From: Aegilops tauschii subsp. strangulata
Taxonomy: Eukaryota; Streptophyta; Magnoliopsida; Poales; Poaceae
Direction of reading: 5' to 3'
DNA: 64,000 nucleotides
Assembly (NCBI RefSeq): GCF_002575655.3
Contig: NC_053039.3
Span: forward strand, 241,778,622-241,842,621
The translations under genes were made by a program, and so were the position numbers. The stretch's first letter is position 1. Each line of letters starts with the position of its first letter. Positions 47,127-58,602 of the stretch are shown in pieces. The notes under the pieces were generated by a model, which was not told the origin of the DNA, searched no databases, and saw nothing but the letters and a program-made list of their open reading frames with translations.

Positions 47127-47210
47127 AAGAGCTACCACAATTTTTCTGGAGAGAAGAAGTAGTGGGCAAGTGCACTAAGTGAGTGGGGTCGCGTGGGCCC
47201 CATAAGACAC
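47127..47210. other. Spacer between B's LTR and the E-type LTR
   Basis: 84 bases including AAGAGCTACCACAATTTTTC and GTGGGCAAGTGCACTAAGTG. It is probably a residue of an older LTR. In copy A (25458-25515) the first part is deleted. Confidence 0.6.
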
Positions 47211-48612
47211 TGATACGTTTACATCGTATCTACTCTTCCTAATGCTTTTCCTCTTGTTTTGGATTCCAATTTGCATGATTTGAATGAAACTAACCCGGAC
47301 TGGCAGTGTTTTCAGCAGAACTACCATGGTGTTGTTTTTGTGCAGAAATAAAAGTTATCGGATTGGAACGAAACTTTGCGAGGAATTTTATATAATAAAA
47401 GATAATTTCTGGAGCCAAGAACCACCAGAGGGAGGGCACCTGGGTGGGCACAATCCACCAGGGCGCCCCCCTCCAAGCGCGCCCAGGTGGGTTGTCCCCA
47501 CCTGGTGGCCCGGCAGACCTCAACCCTGATACTATAAAATCACATTTTTTGAGAAAAAATCAGGGAGAAAGTATTATCGCATTTCACGAGATGGAGCCGC
47601 CGCCACCTCCTATTCTTCATCGGGAGGCCAGATCTGGAGTCTGTTTGGGGCTCCGGAGAGGGGGATCTTTGATCTTCATCATCACCAACCCTTCTCCATC
47701 GCCAATTCCATGGTGCTCCCCACCGGGAGTGAGTAATTCCTTTGTAGGCTCGCTGGTCGGTGAGGAGTTGGATGAGATTCATCATGTAATCGAGTTAGTT
47801 TTGTTAGGGCTTGATCCCTAGTATCCATTATGTTCTGAGATTGATGTTGCTATGACTTTGCCATGCTTAATGCTTGTCACTTTTGGCCCGGGTGCCATGA
47901 TTTTAGATCTGAACCGTTTATGTTATCACAATTATATCCATGTTCTAGATCCGATCTTGCAAGTTATAGTCACCTACTACGTGTTATGATCCGGCAACCC
48001 CGGAGTGACAAAAGTCGGGACACTTCCCGGTGATGACCGTAGTTTGAGAATTCATGTATTCACTATGTGTTAATGCTTTGTTCCGGTTCTCTATTAAAAG
48101 GAGGCCTTAATATCCCTTAGTTTACAATAGGACCCCGCTGCCACGGGAGGGTAGGACAAAAGATGTCATGCAAGTTCTTTCCGTAAGCACGTATGACTAT
48201 TTACGGAATACATGCCTACATTATATTTATGAACTGGAGCTAGTGTCGTATTGCCCTAGGTTATGACTGTTATATGATGAATATGATCCAACGAATTCAC
48301 AGATCCAATGCCTATGAATTTCTCTCATATTGTTCTTGCTAAGTTACTACTACTACTGTTACTATTACACTTGCTACAAAATCATTGCTATCACTGTTAC
48401 AGTTACTATTGTTGTTGCTACTACTATCAAAACTATCATACTACTTTGCTACTAATCACTTTGCTGCAGATAATTAATCTCCAGGTGTGTTTGAATCGAC
48501 AACTCAACTGCTAATACTTGCAAATATTCTTTGGCTCCCATGTGTCGAATCAATAAATTTGGGTTGAATACTCTACCCTCGAAAACTGTTGCAGTCCCCT
48601 ATACTGGGTTAT
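47211..48612 (+). mobile_element. E-type gypsy LTR, solo or truncated
   Basis: TGATACGTTTAC to CTATACTGGGTTAT, lacking TTGT and the final CA compared with 26923. No PBS or gag follows; unrelated sequence starts at 48613. GACAC precedes it, as in copy A. Confidence 0.85.
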
Positions 48613-48957
48613 GAGACACCATGGTGCTCCCGGGGGTGGGCATGCCCTGCTGTCTTGTGGGCAGCAGGGCACCCCCCTGGGGTGTGTCTACTGCAGAAAA
48701 TTATTAAATATTCAATAAAAATCATGTTGAAATTTGACGATATTCTAAGTACTTTTATTTTTGGTTCTTTTTTATTGTATGGATAATTCAAAAAAGAGGA
48801 ATAACATGGCATTTTACTTTATTAAACTGTAGATAACAGAGTAAACCAAAGTTACAGAAGGTTGTGCTTACGGAATTCATTGAGCACATGTCCCACAAAA
48901 AGAATCCATTAATAAGGTTGATCAGGTCTTATTAACAAACTATTTCCGAGTGACATG
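48613..48957 (+). mobile_element. Unassigned LTR-like fragment
   Basis: GC-rich start with a hairpin (TGCCCTGCTG ... CAGCAGGGCA at 48650-48674), then AT-rich sequence. It resembles the body of a gypsy LTR, but neither end is present. I see no gene. Confidence 0.4.
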
Positions 48958-49736
48958 TGATGTCTACTACACAACTTATTCTTGTAGACTAGTGTTGGAC
49001 CTCCAAGCGCGGAGTTTTATAGGACTGTAGCAATTTTCCCTCAAGTGGATGACCTAAGGTTTATCAATCTGTGGGAGGCGTAGGATGAAGATAGTCTCTC
49101 TCAAACAACCCGACAATCAAATACAGGAAATCTCTTGTGTCCCCAACACACCCAATACAATGCTAAATTTTATAGGTGCACTAGTTCGGTGAAAAGATGA
49201 TGATACAAGTGTAGTATGGATGGTAGATATAGGTTTTTATAATCTGGAAATAAAAACCAACAAGGTAACAAGTAACAAAAGTGAGCAAATATGGTATTGC
49301 AATGCTTAGAAACAAGGCCTAGGGTTCATACTTTCACTGGTGCAATCTCTCAACAGTGCTAACGTAATTGAATCATATAACAATCCCTCAACGTGCGACA
49401 AAGAGTCACTCAAAAGTTCTTATCTAGTGCAGAACATAAGATGAAATTGGTGTAGGGTACGAAACCACCTCAAAGTTATCTTTTCCGGTCAATCTACTGA
49501 GCCATCCCTATAAGTGTCACAAAGCCCTAGAGTTCGTACTAGAATAACACCATGTGATACGCACCAACCAACTCTAATGTCACCTAGATACTCCAATGTC
49601 ACACAAGTATCCGTGAGTTGATTATTCAATATGCATTAAACAATTTCAGATTCATAATATTCAATCCAACACAAAGAACTTCAAAGAGTGCCCCTAGGTT
49701 TCTACCGAAGAAATAAGGACGAAAACATGTATCAAC
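48958..49736 (-). mobile_element. Gypsy LTR F, left part (interrupted by CACTA II)
   Basis: TGATGTCTAC onward, colinear with but more diverged from the A and B LTRs. It stops at GTATCAAC, where the CACTA element begins, and resumes at 60089. Since the polypurine tract follows the right part, this is the 3' LTR of a reverse-strand element. Confidence 0.88.
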
Positions 49737-49894
49737 CACTACTGCAGGATGCTGCTAACGCGACACTACGATCAGAGACCCTTCGAGAAACTATGTGCGA
49801 TGCAATAATCGCAAACGATGCTGTATGAAAACCGTTAGAAATGTATAAAACATTTGCGATGGCGGAGCCATCAAACACGGTTCATATTTTAGTT

Positions 49895-50145
49895 GCGTGT
49901 GCGATGCAGGGCATACGGTTCAGTTCAATTAACCGTTTGCAATGAGGAGGAACAAAAGAAACGGGCAGCCAGATGAAGGCGTGTGCGATATACAGCATAT
50001 GGTTCACTCGGATGAACTGTTTATGATGAGGCAACACAAAAGAAACGGTCAGACAGATGAAGGTGTGTGCGATATACGGCATGCGGTTCACTTGGATGAG
50101 CTGTTTGCGTTGAGACATGAGAACAGAAATGGTTCAACTTAACAA
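49895..50145 (+). repeat. CACTA II subterminal repeats, about 83 bases x 3
   Basis: Units begin GYGTGTGCGAT at 49895, 49979 and 50063 and contain CGGTTCA, AACTGTTT and AAAAGAAACGG. They are homologous to 39857-40130. Confidence 0.8.
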
Positions 50146-50628
50146 GATGTGTGTGATACGCAGCAAATAGGTCTATAATCAGAAATGTGTGTGAAGACCG
50201 ATAATAACACAGACGGTTGCTACTAATAAGACGTGTGTGTTGTGCGATGTGATTGCATAGAGAACAACATATATATATACATACATACATACACACTTAT
50301 AAGGACATGCATTCGTATTTTATTAGTTAAATCCTACTTATAAACCAGGACGGGGGTATAGGAGGTAACTAAATCGCAAACGTTTTTTTTTGTATTAACC
50401 GTATGTGTACATGTCCTTTCGTCCTCCTCTCGCACGTCTTGTCTCCCCGCTGCCGCAGACGGCTTACAACGCAAGCTTGCGCAGCGCACAGGGGTGTTCT
50501 TTTGGCCAAACGGTGGCGCCAATTAATCGTCGGTGAGCCCATTCCCGCGCAACCTCGCAGGTTCCTGCGCAAGCTTCCCGCCCGACTCGGTGTAATCCCC
50601 CAAAATCCCAATGCTTACCGGCCTGCTA

Positions 50629-50637
50629 TAAAAACCC
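50629..50637 (+). promoter_or_regulatory. TATA box of the 50716 gene
   Basis: CTATAAAAAC in GCCTGCTATAAAAACCCTC, about 85 bases before the ATG and followed by a pyrimidine-rich leader. Confidence 0.55.
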
Positions 50638-50715
50638 TCATGGCCGGCGAGTCTTGCGTCACATTTTCCCCTCCCTCCCTGTAGCTTATCTCGTCTACTT
50701 CTCCCACAATCGCCA

Positions 50716-51438
50716 ATGGCATCGGTCTGTCGTCGTCGCTCAGCCACTCCGCCTTCATCAGAGGATGACTTCAGCTGGGAGGCTACACCGTGGTGGCTGC
50801 GCAGTCCCCGGCGTAGTGTACTGCGTGTGGCATCCCTGTTGGGTGTGCGCGGAACACCCACCACATGCTCCGCCGCCGCTGCCCGTCGGCAGCTGTTGCC
50901 GGCCGCCGTTGCCGCCACACCACCATTGAAAGACAGGGCCATCTGCCGCTCCGCCGCCGCGGCCCGAAGGCGGGAGGTGGCCGTCGTGGCCTCCACCCCA
51001 CTGCCGGCCACCGTGGCCATCACCCGCTCCGCCACTGCGGCCCGAAGGCGGGAGGTGGTGGTCGTGGCCGCCAGCCCACCGTCGACCGCCGGGAACATCA
51101 CCCGCTCCGCCACCGCCGCCCGAAGGAGGGAGGCAGAGGTGGAGGCCCGCACGTGCGTCAGCGACCTTGTGCGCTACATCGAGTTCCTGCGGGAGGAGGA
51201 GGAGCAGCTCATCGAGCACGCAAAGAGCCTTACCGCAGCCGTGGCCGCAGCACACGCCGACGCAGAGGCGAGGAATCAAGAGATCTACAAGCAGTCCGGC
51301 CGCTTCGAGAGGGATCGTCTGGAGCGGCAGTGGGCGTTCGAGCTGGCGAGCGTCGCTGAACGTGCAAAAGCGGCAGGCACCGTATTGCATTTCTCCGGCT
51401 CGTTGGTAGGCTCCTCCTCCTCCTCTGCCTCTCACTGA
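50716..51438 (+). CDS. Ala/Arg-rich repeat and coiled-coil protein of CACTA II, function unknown
   Basis: 240 codons from an ATG in good context (GCCAATGGC) to TGA. Residues about 75-145 hold three copies of a roughly 27-residue unit with the pattern (C/T)RSAxAARRREVxVVAxxP. Residues about 150-220 are a charged helix (DLVRYIEFLREEEEQLIEHA and ERDRLERQWAFELASVAERA) likely to form a coiled coil. The tail is Ser-rich. It has its own TATA box and leader and occupies the first-gene position inside the CACTACTGC end, as does 38299-39060 in element I, though I cannot align the two. The reverse frame of similar length (50758-51486) is judged a shadow because it lacks promoter context. No domain is recognised. 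Confidence 0.6.
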   Translation: MASVCRRRSATPPSSEDDFSWEATPWWLRSPRRSVLRVASLLGVRGTPTTCSAAAARRQLLPAAVAATPPLKDRAICRSAAAARRREVAVVASTPLPATVAITRSATAARRREVVVVAASPPSTAGNITRSATAARRREAEVEARTCVSDLVRYIEFLREEEEQLIEHAKSLTAAVAAAHADAEARNQEIYKQSGRFERDRLERQWAFELASVAERAKAAGTVLHFSGSLVGSSSSSASH

Positions 51439-52110
51439 GCGCTCGATAGAGGAGAGGCTGTCGGAAGTTGCACAAAGCCCCTCCATGGTAGTAGTAGTAT
51501 TTAGGGGCTATTTTGTTCAGTTCATCTTACTATAGATGTGTGGTCGAACTGTACAACGTACTTAGAATTAGCTAGTATATATAGTTGACCTAGCTATTTC
51601 AGTATGTGGTTGGCAACAATTGGGGAAAATTTTGGTCGGTTCAGCTGTCGAGTTGAACTGTTTGTATAAATTAAGAACGACTGCTTAATCTATGAATGAA
51701 ATCTATGCTTAATTACTGAATTTTAGTTGCAAAAATTAGATACTTCTAGTGATTTCTAGCTGCATATTTTGACAAATCACAGTGTTACAAGGATTGACAA
51801 ATGGCAATGTTACTAGATCAACAAATGTAAATCTTTCCAGTTTGATAAATGGCAACATACCCAATATGACAAATGCAAATCTTACCAAATTGTTTGTACG
51901 TGGTTGCACACGGGTCATCCAAAACAACCGCTTGCGTTGAAGGGATGCACAAATCCCGCGCTGCTCTCACTTTGCGTACAGGTGTTCTATCTAAAATGTT
52001 TGCGATCAAGAGCTGCACAAATCCTGCTCGGCACATTTTCCCTTGGCTTCCTCGGGAAGCTGTCGGTTTGCATACGGGTGTTCTAACTAAAACGTTTGCG
52101 ATGAGTGTTT
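51439..52110 (+). other. 3' flank of the 50716 gene and CACTA-type repeats
   Basis: Likely 3' UTR to about 51730, then short repeats around GACAAATGGCAATGTTAC (51790-51895) and words such as AAAACGTTTGCGATGAG near 52088. No gene is seen. Confidence 0.5.
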
Positions 52111-52127
52111 TATATTTAAAAACCAAA

Positions 52128-52319
52128 TTAAACTGCGGCTTGGGCGCCATTAATGGAGAGGATGCGAGCAAGGCGGGCGGCCATGGAAGTCAAAGGGCTC
52201 GCTTCCCGGTGAGCCTGCGCGGCGTACAACTCGCACGCTTCCTGTTGAGCCTCCGCATTCGAGTACAGCTCGCACGCCTTCCGTTTAGTCAAGCACTCAA
52301 GCACCTGTCCACACGGCAC
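52128..52319 (-). pseudogene. Short captured gene fragment, reverse strand
   Basis: 63 GC-rich codons from ATG to TAA with an internal repeat (KACELYSNAEAQQEACELYA). It lies in AT-rich surroundings and opposite in strand to its neighbours. It looks like one exon piece; family unknown, and coding status is doubtful. Confidence 0.3.
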
Positions 52320-52439
52320 CTCCTAGCCATTAAAAGAGTGAGGCATGGCGTCACGTGAATGGTTAACAGAATGCACACAATTTAAATTATACAAAACGTT
52401 TGAGATGTTACAGTGGCAGCTATTTGTTTCAAAATGCCT

Positions 52440-54300
52440 TTGTTGGCTGTTATTCGAGTGCGCCTTCTCTCAAAATGGACACGAAAAATACCACAGCATG
52501 TCGGGTGCCATTCCATTATAGCATGCCAAGTTCCATGAATTTCAGACGAGTTTTGGATTTACTAGAATTTAAAAACAAAGTATCTCAACGTTTTGCCGGC
52601 AATCAACAGTGCCCTGGTGTTTGAAATTCATTCTCATTTCTTGCATGGGACCTAAGCATGCCCCGTAGGACACAGATTTGATTTTTTAACCAATTTATAT
52701 GCGCTGGAGCTTGTGCATGTAGTTCAAATTTGAATTATGCACATGAAATGCCTAGAAAACCCAGTTAATGTATAAAAGTGTCCAAACGAACCCCGAAAAA
52801 TTACAAAAGTAAACACAACACTACCGTTGTTCTATGTTGACACTAGAATTTTTTTGAAAGCAATAAGAGGCAACAGATATTGTTTCGTCCCCAAAGGTGG
52901 CAGGTTCCCTACCAAAACCATCACGCTTGTTGTGAGAAGCTCTGGTTTGTGAGAAGCTTATACCCAAACCTGCCCTAAATGGGACAAAATTTTTACCATG
53001 GCATGTTGATGCCGCTCCATGATAGCATGCCAAGTTTCATGAATTTCAGACGAGTTTTGGATTTACTAGAATTTAAAAACCAGGTATCACAATGTTTGCG
53101 GACGAGTGACGGTGGCAAGGTGTTTGAAATTCATTACCATTTCTTGCATGGGACCTAAGCATGCAACCGAGGACACATATTTGATTTTTCAACCAGTTTA
53201 TATGCACTGGAGAATGTGCATGTAGTTCAAATTTGAATTATGCGCATAAAATGCCTAGGAAACCCAGTTAATGTATAAAAATGTCCAAACGAACCGCGAA
53301 AAAATCCAAAACTGAACACAACACTCCTGTTGGTCTATGTTGACACTCGAATTTTTTTGAAAGCAATCAGAGGCAACGGATATCGTTTCGTCCCCAAAGG
53401 TGGCACATTCCCTACCGAAACCATCACGCTTGTTGTGAGAAGCTTATACCCAAACCTGCCCCAAATGGGACAAATTTTTTACCACGCCATGTTGATGCCG
53501 CTCCATGATAGCATGCCAAGTTTCATGAATTTCTGACGAGTTTTGGATTTACTAGAATTTAAAAGACATGTATCTCAATGTTTGCGGCCTAGTGACGGTG
53601 GCAGGGTGTTTGAAATTCATTCCCATTTCTTGCATGGGACCTAAGCATGCACCGAAGGACACATATTTGATTTTTCAACCAATTTATATGCACTTGAGCA
53701 TGTGCATGTAGTTCAAATTTGAATTATGCACATAAATGCATTGAAAAATCACTTAATGCATAAAAAAGTCCAAATGAACCCCGAAAAATCACAAAAAAAA
53801 CACAACACTCCTGTTGTTCTATGTTGACACGAGAAATTTTTTGGAAGCAATAAGAGGCAACAAATATCGTTTCGTCCCCAAAGGTGGGCGTTCCCTACCG
53901 AAACCATCATGCTTGTTGTGAGAAGCTATGGTTTGTGAGAAGCTTATACCCAAACCTGCCCCAAATGGGACAAAAAAATTACCACGGCATGTTGATGCTG
54001 CTCCTTGATAGCATGCCAAGTTTCATGAATTTCAGACGAGTTTTGGATTTACTAGAATTTAAAAACCAAGTATCTCAATGTTTGCGGCCGAGTGACGGTG
54101 GCTGGGTGTTTGACATTCATTCCCATTTCTTGCATGGAACCTAAGCATGCAACCAAGGACACAGATTTGATTTTTCAACCAGTTTATATGCACTAAAGCA
54201 TGTGCATGTAGTTCAAATTTGAATTATGCACCTAAAATGCCTACAAAACCAAGTTAAGGTACAAAAACGTCCAAACGAACCCTGAATAATTCCAAAAAAA
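52440..54300. repeat. Tandem array, about 500-base unit, nearly four copies
   Basis: GCATGCCAAGTTYCATGAAT recurs at 52521, 53025, 53511 and 54011 (spacing 504, 486, 500). Shared landmarks with the reverse complement of the CACTA I array include CTCYGGTTTGTGAG, ATTTTTACCA and GTAGTTCAAATTTGAATTA, so the arrays are diverged copies of one unit. Confidence 0.85.
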
Positions 54301-54605
54301 ATTGACGACACACATATAGTTGCATGTTCACTCCAGATAAAAGGTCTAGCATTCAAACACCGTCCATTGCCGCTGTGACCCCATTATGTAATTCAAATCA
54401 AGATGAAAAATCAAGTAGATCACACACAGTTTATTATCAGCAACCGTGTGAGATGCAGCACAAAATATCCTGGAGCACCGTTGGTGTATAGTACGCCTAT
54501 GGCTTACGCAAGAAGGTGCGTCGGCTACAGTCCACAGCCGGCGTCTCAAGCACACTAGCTCACTCCCCAAATATCATTTCACTGTTCAATCATCGCCGGT
54601 GAAAG

Positions 54606-55220
54606 ATGGGGACGTGGATCCGCATCGTGAGGGCAACTTCGGCGGCCCACTCCGGCGAGAGCGTGGCCGCAGCCGCCAGGCGGGTGCTAACAAGCTTCGT
54701 GAGGGCGACCGCAATTTGCGTCCGGTCGGCCAAGGCAGCCCAAACGGCCGTTGTTGCTTCTCAAGCGGCGGCAGCAGCATCTGCCTCGGGGATATCAACT
54801 GGCGAGAGCGGCACAGCAGCTGTCCGTTCCGCAGCGGCGGCCTTAGCCCTGATGGAGGCCACCCGCCACCATGTCGAGGCCGTCCACGCCCACCTCGTGG
54901 TGCTCACCGCACAAATTGAAGGAAGTTTCTCCGACAATGGTCGGCAACCCACGGCCGAAGAGGTGGCAATCGCCGAGAGAGTTCGAGCAGCCATCCGTTC
55001 CTGCGCGGCATACCTTGCGACGATGGAGCCCGCCAAAGCCCAGATCACGTCCGCCCACGCCCAGCTCGTGGCGGCCTATTCCAAAGATATGGCGGACGCG
55101 GATGGCGAGATGCTTGCCGAGTATGGTGCGATGGATACCATGGAACCCCTTCCCCAGGAGACCGTCGGGCGCGAGCTGGACATGGAGGCGGCGGCGGAGA
55201 TCGACGAGCACCAGCCGTAG
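54606..55220 (+). CDS. Alanine-rich helical protein of CACTA II
   Basis: 204 codons from ATG (GAAAGATGGGG) to TAG. The chain is about one third alanine. It has helical stretches with VRSAAAALALMEATRHHVEA and EVAIAERVRAAIRSCAAYLA, a likely linker (IEGSFSDNGRQPTAEE), and an acidic end with PQETVGRELDMEAAAEIDEH. It is paralogous to the broken gene at 30079-30731 in element I; the homology extends into the 3' UTR (GTTAGAGTAATGTTTAGGTC) and the following spacer. This copy has no visible defect. No signal peptide or known motif. Conservation in two CACTA elements argues that it is an element gene and not a one-off capture. Confidence 0.62.
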   Translation: MGTWIRIVRATSAAHSGESVAAAARRVLTSFVRATAICVRSAKAAQTAVVASQAAAAASASGISTGESGTAAVRSAAAALALMEATRHHVEAVHAHLVVLTAQIEGSFSDNGRQPTAEEVAIAERVRAAIRSCAAYLATMEPAKAQITSAHAQLVAAYSKDMADADGEMLAEYGAMDTMEPLPQETVGRELDMEAAAEIDEHQP

Positions 55221-55700
55221 TAGTACTCTTTGTTTTGTTTAATTAAGAGCGCCGGTCTTTAATTTGTTAGAGTAATGTTTAGGTCAGCTAGCTCTGTTTA
55301 ATTGTTGAACTTGCTCGATTAAGAAGTGTGGGTGTGCTGTAGTCTCCTTTGTGTAGACGTGGATGACCACTGTAACCATGGAAATTCGAACCAAAACTTT
55401 TGACGTTCAAACTCATCACACACGGGTCAAGCTATCTGAATCGTTTGTGATGTCCACATATCGTACACCGTTCTGAATAAGGGACCGTGTCTGATGACAC
55501 TTTGCACGCCAGTTTTTTGGCTGAAGCGATTCCAAATTTTTGGCTTCCGCGGAAATATCTACCTCCCCGCCCCTCCCCCTTAACAAAAGCCACATTTCCC
55601 CCTCTTTCCGCCTTCCTTTCCAAGTTGAAACCTTCACTCCTTGCTTGCAGCGCCGCTTCCTCATTGGCAACCCTCCTTCACGCTGCTCGGCCTCGTCTAT
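55221..55700 (+). promoter_or_regulatory. Spacer and promoter shared with the GRF-like gene of CACTA I
   Basis: GCGGAAATATCTACCTCCCC, CACATTTCCCCCTCTTTCC and GCCGCTTCCTCATTGG (55550-55660) align with the 5' flank of the GRF-like gene. Alignment is lost just before the position of that gene's ATG. Confidence 0.55.
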
Positions 55701-57776
55701 CCAGGCAGGTAATCCACACCCGACCCCCATCCTCCTCCTCCTTCCACATCCCACATGCCCTGACCGCTGGCGCGAGCGCGACACTTTCCACCCAAATCAC
55801 TGACCCCTCCATGTTGGGGAACGTAGTAATTTCAAAAAAAATCCTACGCACACGCAAGATCATGGTGATGCATAGCAACGAGAGGGGAGAGTATGTCCAC
55901 GTACCCTCATAGACCAAAAGCAGAAGCGTTAGCACAACGCGGTTGATGTAGTCGTACGTCTTCACGATCCGACCGGTCAAGTACCGAACGCACGACACCT
56001 CCAAGTTCAGCACACGTTCAGCCCGATGACGTCCCTCGAACTCCGATCCAGCCGAGTGTTGAGGGAGAGTTTCGTCAGCACGACGGCGTGGTGACGATGA
56101 TGATGTTCTACCGACGCAGGGCTTCGCCTAAGCACCGCTACAGTATTATCGAGGTGGACTATGGTGGAGGGGGGGCACCGCACACGGCTAAAAGATCAAA
56201 CGATCAATTGTTGTGTCTCTAGGGTGCCCCCTTGCCCCCGTATATAAAGGAGCAAGGGGGGAGGTGCGGCCGGCCACGGGCGCGCCAGGTGGAGTCCTAC
56301 TCCCACTCCCTCCCTTTTCCTAGTTGGATTAGGAGTGGAGGGGGGAAGAGGAGGGAGAGAGGAAGGAAAGGGGGGGCGGCGCCCCCCTTTCCTTGTCCTA
56401 TTCGGACTAGGGGGGAGGGGCACGCGGCCCTGCCCTGGCCGCCTCACCTCTTCTCCACAAAGGCCCACTATGGCCCATTAAGCCCCCGGGGGGTTCCGGT
56501 AACCCCTCGGTACTCCGGTAAAATCCCGATTTCACCCAGAACACTTCCGATATCCAAATATAGGCTTCCAATATATCAATCTTCATGTCTCGACCATATA
56601 GAGACTCCTCGTCATGTCCGTGATCACATCCAGGACTCCGAACAACCTTCGGTACATCAAAACATATAAACTCATAATATAACTGTCATCGAAACGTTAA
56701 GCGTGCGGACCCTACGGATTCGAGAACTATGTAGACATGACCGAGACACGTCTCCGGTCAATAACCAATAGCGGAACCTGGATGCTTATATTGGCTGCCA
56801 CATATTCTACGAAGATCTTTATCGGTCAGACCGCATAACAACATACGTTGTTCCCTTTGTCATCGGTATGTTACTTGCCCGAGATTCGATCGTCGGTATC
56901 TCAATACCTAGTTCAATCTCGTTACCGGCAAGTCTCTTTACTCGTTCCGTAATACATCATCCCACAACTAACTCATTGGTTGCAATGCTTGCAAGGCTTA
57001 AGTGCCCAGAGATACCTCTCCGACAATCGGAGTGACAAATCCTAATCTCGAAATACGCCAACCCAACAAGTACCTTTGGAGACACCTGTAGAGCACCTTT
57101 ATAATCACCCAGTTACGTTGTGACGTTTGGTAGCACACAAAGTGTTCCTCCGGTAAACGGGAGTTGCATAATCTCATAGTCATAGGAACATGTATAAGTC
57201 ATGAAGAAAGCAATAGCAACATACTAAACGATTGAGTGCTAAGCTAACGGAATGGGTCAAGTCAATCACATCATTCTCCTAATGATGTGATCCCGTTAAT
57301 CAAATGACAACTCATGTCTATGGCTAGGAAACATAACCATCTTTGATCAACGAGCTAGTCAAGTAGAGGCATACTAGTGACACTCTGTTTGTTTATGTAT
57401 TCACACAAGTATTATGTTTCCAGTTAATACAATTCTAGCATGAATAATAAACATTTATCATGATATAAGGAAATAAATAATAACTTTATTATTGCCTCTA
57501 GGGCATATTTCCTTCACTCCACCCAATAAGCGCCGGCCTAAGCCATGGTGCACGCGGTATAGCCAGGATCTCAAGGAGCATTTGGCAGCGGAGAAGCAAA
57601 TCGTGATCGCACGGGCGGATGAGGTCGCGATGGCTGCCATTCGTGCCGACCCCCAGATCTTGGAGGAGCACCTCGCCGTCGAGGCCACCGTTGACGCCTC
57701 GCGCGTCGACGCCACGACGCGGTTGGCTGCTTTAAACGACAGTTTGTGGCGTTTTCTCGAGGCCATCGTTTGCTAG
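55701..57776 (+). pseudogene. Broken helical-protein gene of CACTA II, split by a solo LTR
   Basis: After the solo LTR a frame runs 57522-57776 with basic KRRPKPWCTRYSQDLKEHLA and then a helical part (VAMAAIRADPQILEEHLAVE, VDATTRLAALNDSLWRFLEA), ending at TAG. Before the LTR, 55740-55811 is GC-rich and gene-like, but joining at the TSD meets a TGA at 55761 in the continuing frame, so the start is lost or lies in another exon. CAGGCAG-GTAATC at 55702-55712 could be a splice donor. It could be the 5' part of the B3-like gene further on. Confidence 0.4.
55812..57516 (-). mobile_element. Solo Copia LTR (Angela/WIS/BARE-like), reverse strand
   Basis: TGTTGGGGAACGTAGTAA to GCCTCTAGGGCATATTTCCT plus TCA, that is the complement of TGAAGGAAATATGCCCTAGA. 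CTCCA at 55807-55811 and 57517-57521 is the TSD. The CCCGTATATAAAGGAG at 56237-56252 reads as a TATATA box on the minus strand. No internal domain is present, so it arose by LTR-LTR recombination. Confidence 0.94.
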
Positions 57777-57935
57777 CTACTGCCTTTCCTTAACAAATTA
57801 TAGTGAATTGTGCTATCCACTTTTACCATGCAATCTTCTGCTATAGTGTATATGTTCTATATGTCATGCAATGTGGTGTTCAGTTAACTGCTTGGTTCAA
57901 TTCTGCAAATGTGATGTTCAATTCTTTAGGGTGCA

Positions 57936-58475
57936 ATATTTCCAAGTTGTTAAGCATGCTTGGTTTGGTTAACTGTCTGATCTTCTATTACGAGTGTGTT
58001 ATATTGTGCAATGTGGTGCTCAGTTAATGTTTGGTTCATTTGTTGTGGTGTTTAGTTAACTGCTTTGTTCAATTCTGCAATGCGATGTTCAATTGTTGTG
58101 GCTGAATTCTGTTATTGTATACCATGTGAGAAATAAATCGAATTTGGTTGTACTAAATACATGAGAAACAAATACAATTGCTATATTTCCAAGTTGTTAA
58201 GCATGCTTGGTTTGGTTAACTGTCTGATCTTCTATTAGGAGTATGTTATATTGTGCAATGTGGTGCTCAGTTAATGTTTGGTTCATTTGTTGTGGTGTTT
58301 AGCTAACTGCTTGGTTCAATTCTACACTGTGATGTCCAATTATCATGGGTAGAAATTTGTATTGTTGTGCATGTGAGGAATAAATCGAATTTGGCTGCAC
58401 TTAATACATGAGAAACATATACAAGTGCTATATTTCCTAGTTCTTAATCATGCTTGGTTTGGATAAATGGGTTTT
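57936..58475 (+). repeat. 247-base tandem repeat upstream of the B3-like gene
   Basis: ATATTTCC-AGTT-TTAA-CATGCTTGGTTTGG recurs at 57936, 58183 and 58430, spacing 247 and 247; the third copy is partial. It is AT-rich with many GTTCAATT and GTTAACTG words, and probably intronic or promoter sequence. Confidence 0.85.
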
Positions 58476-58602
58476 CCATGTGGCTTGAATTAATCGGATG
58501 AATCTACAATGTGCTTATTTTTCATCAACATATTTTACTGATAGCATGCGAACCCTTACTTAACCTCATGACTAACTACCTTATATGTGTTGCAGGGAAA
58601 CA

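Larger units (their letters stand above)
41226..48600. repeat. Segmental duplication, copy 2
   Basis: Same order as 12675-26911 without the nested element: B internal region, reverse LTR, 84-base spacer, plus-strand E-type LTR. Confidence 0.85.

Noticed and set aside
50758..51486. 242-codon reverse frame in CACTA II
   Set aside because: The forward frame has a TATA box, leader, good ATG context and a coherent repeat/coiled-coil design; the reverse one is Gly/His-rich shadow.
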